Below, piece after piece: positions 6,499-6,928 of a DNA stretch of 6,928 nucleotides. The notes under the pieces are model-generated. The model was not told the origin of the DNA and made no database searches. It worked only from the letters and a program-made list of their open reading frames with translations. The stretch is taken from assembly GCA_005788935.1 (NCBI GenBank), contig SYAK01000416.1:1-6928 (forward strand). The letters run 5' to 3'. Position 1 is the first letter of the stretch. Each line of letters opens with the position of its first letter. The translations under genes were made by a program, and so were the position numbers. This stretch comes from Pseudomonadota bacterium. GTDB lineage: Bacteria; Myxococcota; UBA9042; PHBI01.

Positions 6499-6928
6499 CA
6501 GACGGCCCGCCGCTCATCGCGCTCGCGGGGGTCGAGCGCCTTTATGGCACTGGCGAAGCCACGGTGCGCGCGCTCGCGGGGGTCGACATCACCATCCGCG
6601 CGGGTGAGTTCACGGCGGTCATGGGGCCGAGCGGGTCGGGGAAGTCGACCTGCATGAACATCATCGGCGCCCTCGACACGCCGACATCTGGCCACTACCG
6701 CTTCCGCGGCGTCGAGGTCGGCGGGCTCGACCGCGACCAGCTCGCGCTGTTGCGCCGTCACGAGCTCGGCTTCATCTTTCAGAGCTTCAACCTGCTCGCG
6801 CGCACCTCGGCGCTCGACAACGTGATGCTGCCGCTCGTCTACCAGGGTCTCCCGCGGCGCGAGCGGGTCGAGCGGGCGCGCGCGGCGCTGTCTCAGGTCG
6901 GGCTCGCTGACCGGGCCCACCACGGCCC
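6495..6928 (+). CDS. MacB/LolD-type ABC transporter ATP-binding protein, cut by the window edge
   Basis: Only the first 144 residues lie in the window. The GTG start overlaps the adaptor stop in GTGA, a junction typical of translational coupling. Visible features are the A-loop region (ERLYGTGEATVRALAGV, Tyr17), Walker A GPSGSGKST (44-52), and the MacB/LolD-like continuation CMNIIGALDTPTSGHYRF. The Q-loop is FIFQSFNLLARTSALDNVMLPL (Gln96). The window ends just before the expected LSGGQ signature and Walker B. This subfamily powers mechanotransmission exporters that act from the periplasm rather than classic translocation. The next question is whether the ATPase is fused to an FtsX-like permease, as in E. 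coli MacB, or is a stand-alone subunit of about 230 residues followed by a permease gene. The window cannot decide this. Confidence 0.92.
   Translation, partial: MTDGPPLIALAGVERLYGTGEATVRALAGVDITIRAGEFTAVMGPSGSGKSTCMNIIGALDTPTSGHYRFRGVEVGGLDRDQLALLRRHELGFIFQSFNLLARTSALDNVMLPLVYQGLPRRERVERARAALSQVGLADRAHHG

Noticed and set aside
6519..6586. 17-bp direct repeat GCGCTCGCGGGGGTCGA at 6519-6535 and 6570-6586
   Set aside because: It encodes ALAGV(E/D) twice in the ATPase N-terminus. Both lie in normal strand positions of the fold and share codons through composition, so it is not a mobile or regulatory repeat.
1..6928. CRISPR arrays, tRNA or rRNA genes, insertion-sequence ends, toxin-antitoxin or defence genes
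   Set aside because: I looked on both strands and saw no spaced repeats, tRNA arms, transposase motifs or defence-type domains. The window reads as ordinary chromosomal genes.

Overview
This window is very GC-rich chromosomal DNA (about 70% G+C by eye, coding third positions mostly G or C). It most resembles a bacterium of the Myxococcota or a related deltaproteobacterial lineage. The pointers are the composition, a lipoprotein with FG-GAP-type Asp-rich repeats, an SCP2 protein, and a PriA whose motif V reads LAEQG, which I recall as resembling myxobacterial PriA. The taxonomic call is inference; no rRNA or other marker is present.

Layout. Positions 1-425 hold no gene I can support: weak coding bias, several conflicting short frames and some inverted repeats. 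Next come two genes on the minus strand. A predicted lipoprotein (426-1952) carries calcium-type Asp loops and an internal duplication, and an SCP2-type lipid-carrier protein (2029-2634) lies upstream of it. The gap is 76 nt, so they may be co-transcribed, SCP2 first. A 152-nt divergent intergenic region (2635-2786) separates them from three plus-strand genes. These are priA (2787-5063), a MacA-like periplasmic adaptor (5170-6498), and the start of a MacB/LolD-type ABC ATPase (6495 to the window edge).

How the genes fit together. PriA is the replication-restart helicase, a housekeeping protein complete in every motif. The adaptor and ATPase overlap by 4 nt in a GTGA junction and form the start of a MacAB-type tripartite exporter operon. 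Its permease, and possibly an outer-membrane factor gene, should lie beyond the right edge. The lipoprotein and SCP2 protein have no evident link to either; a link to lipids or the cell envelope would be speculation.

I did not find a convincing new molecular system. The features most worth a second look are the duplicated domain with matched cysteines in the lipoprotein, the two-part SCP2 protein, and the unexplained first 425 bases.
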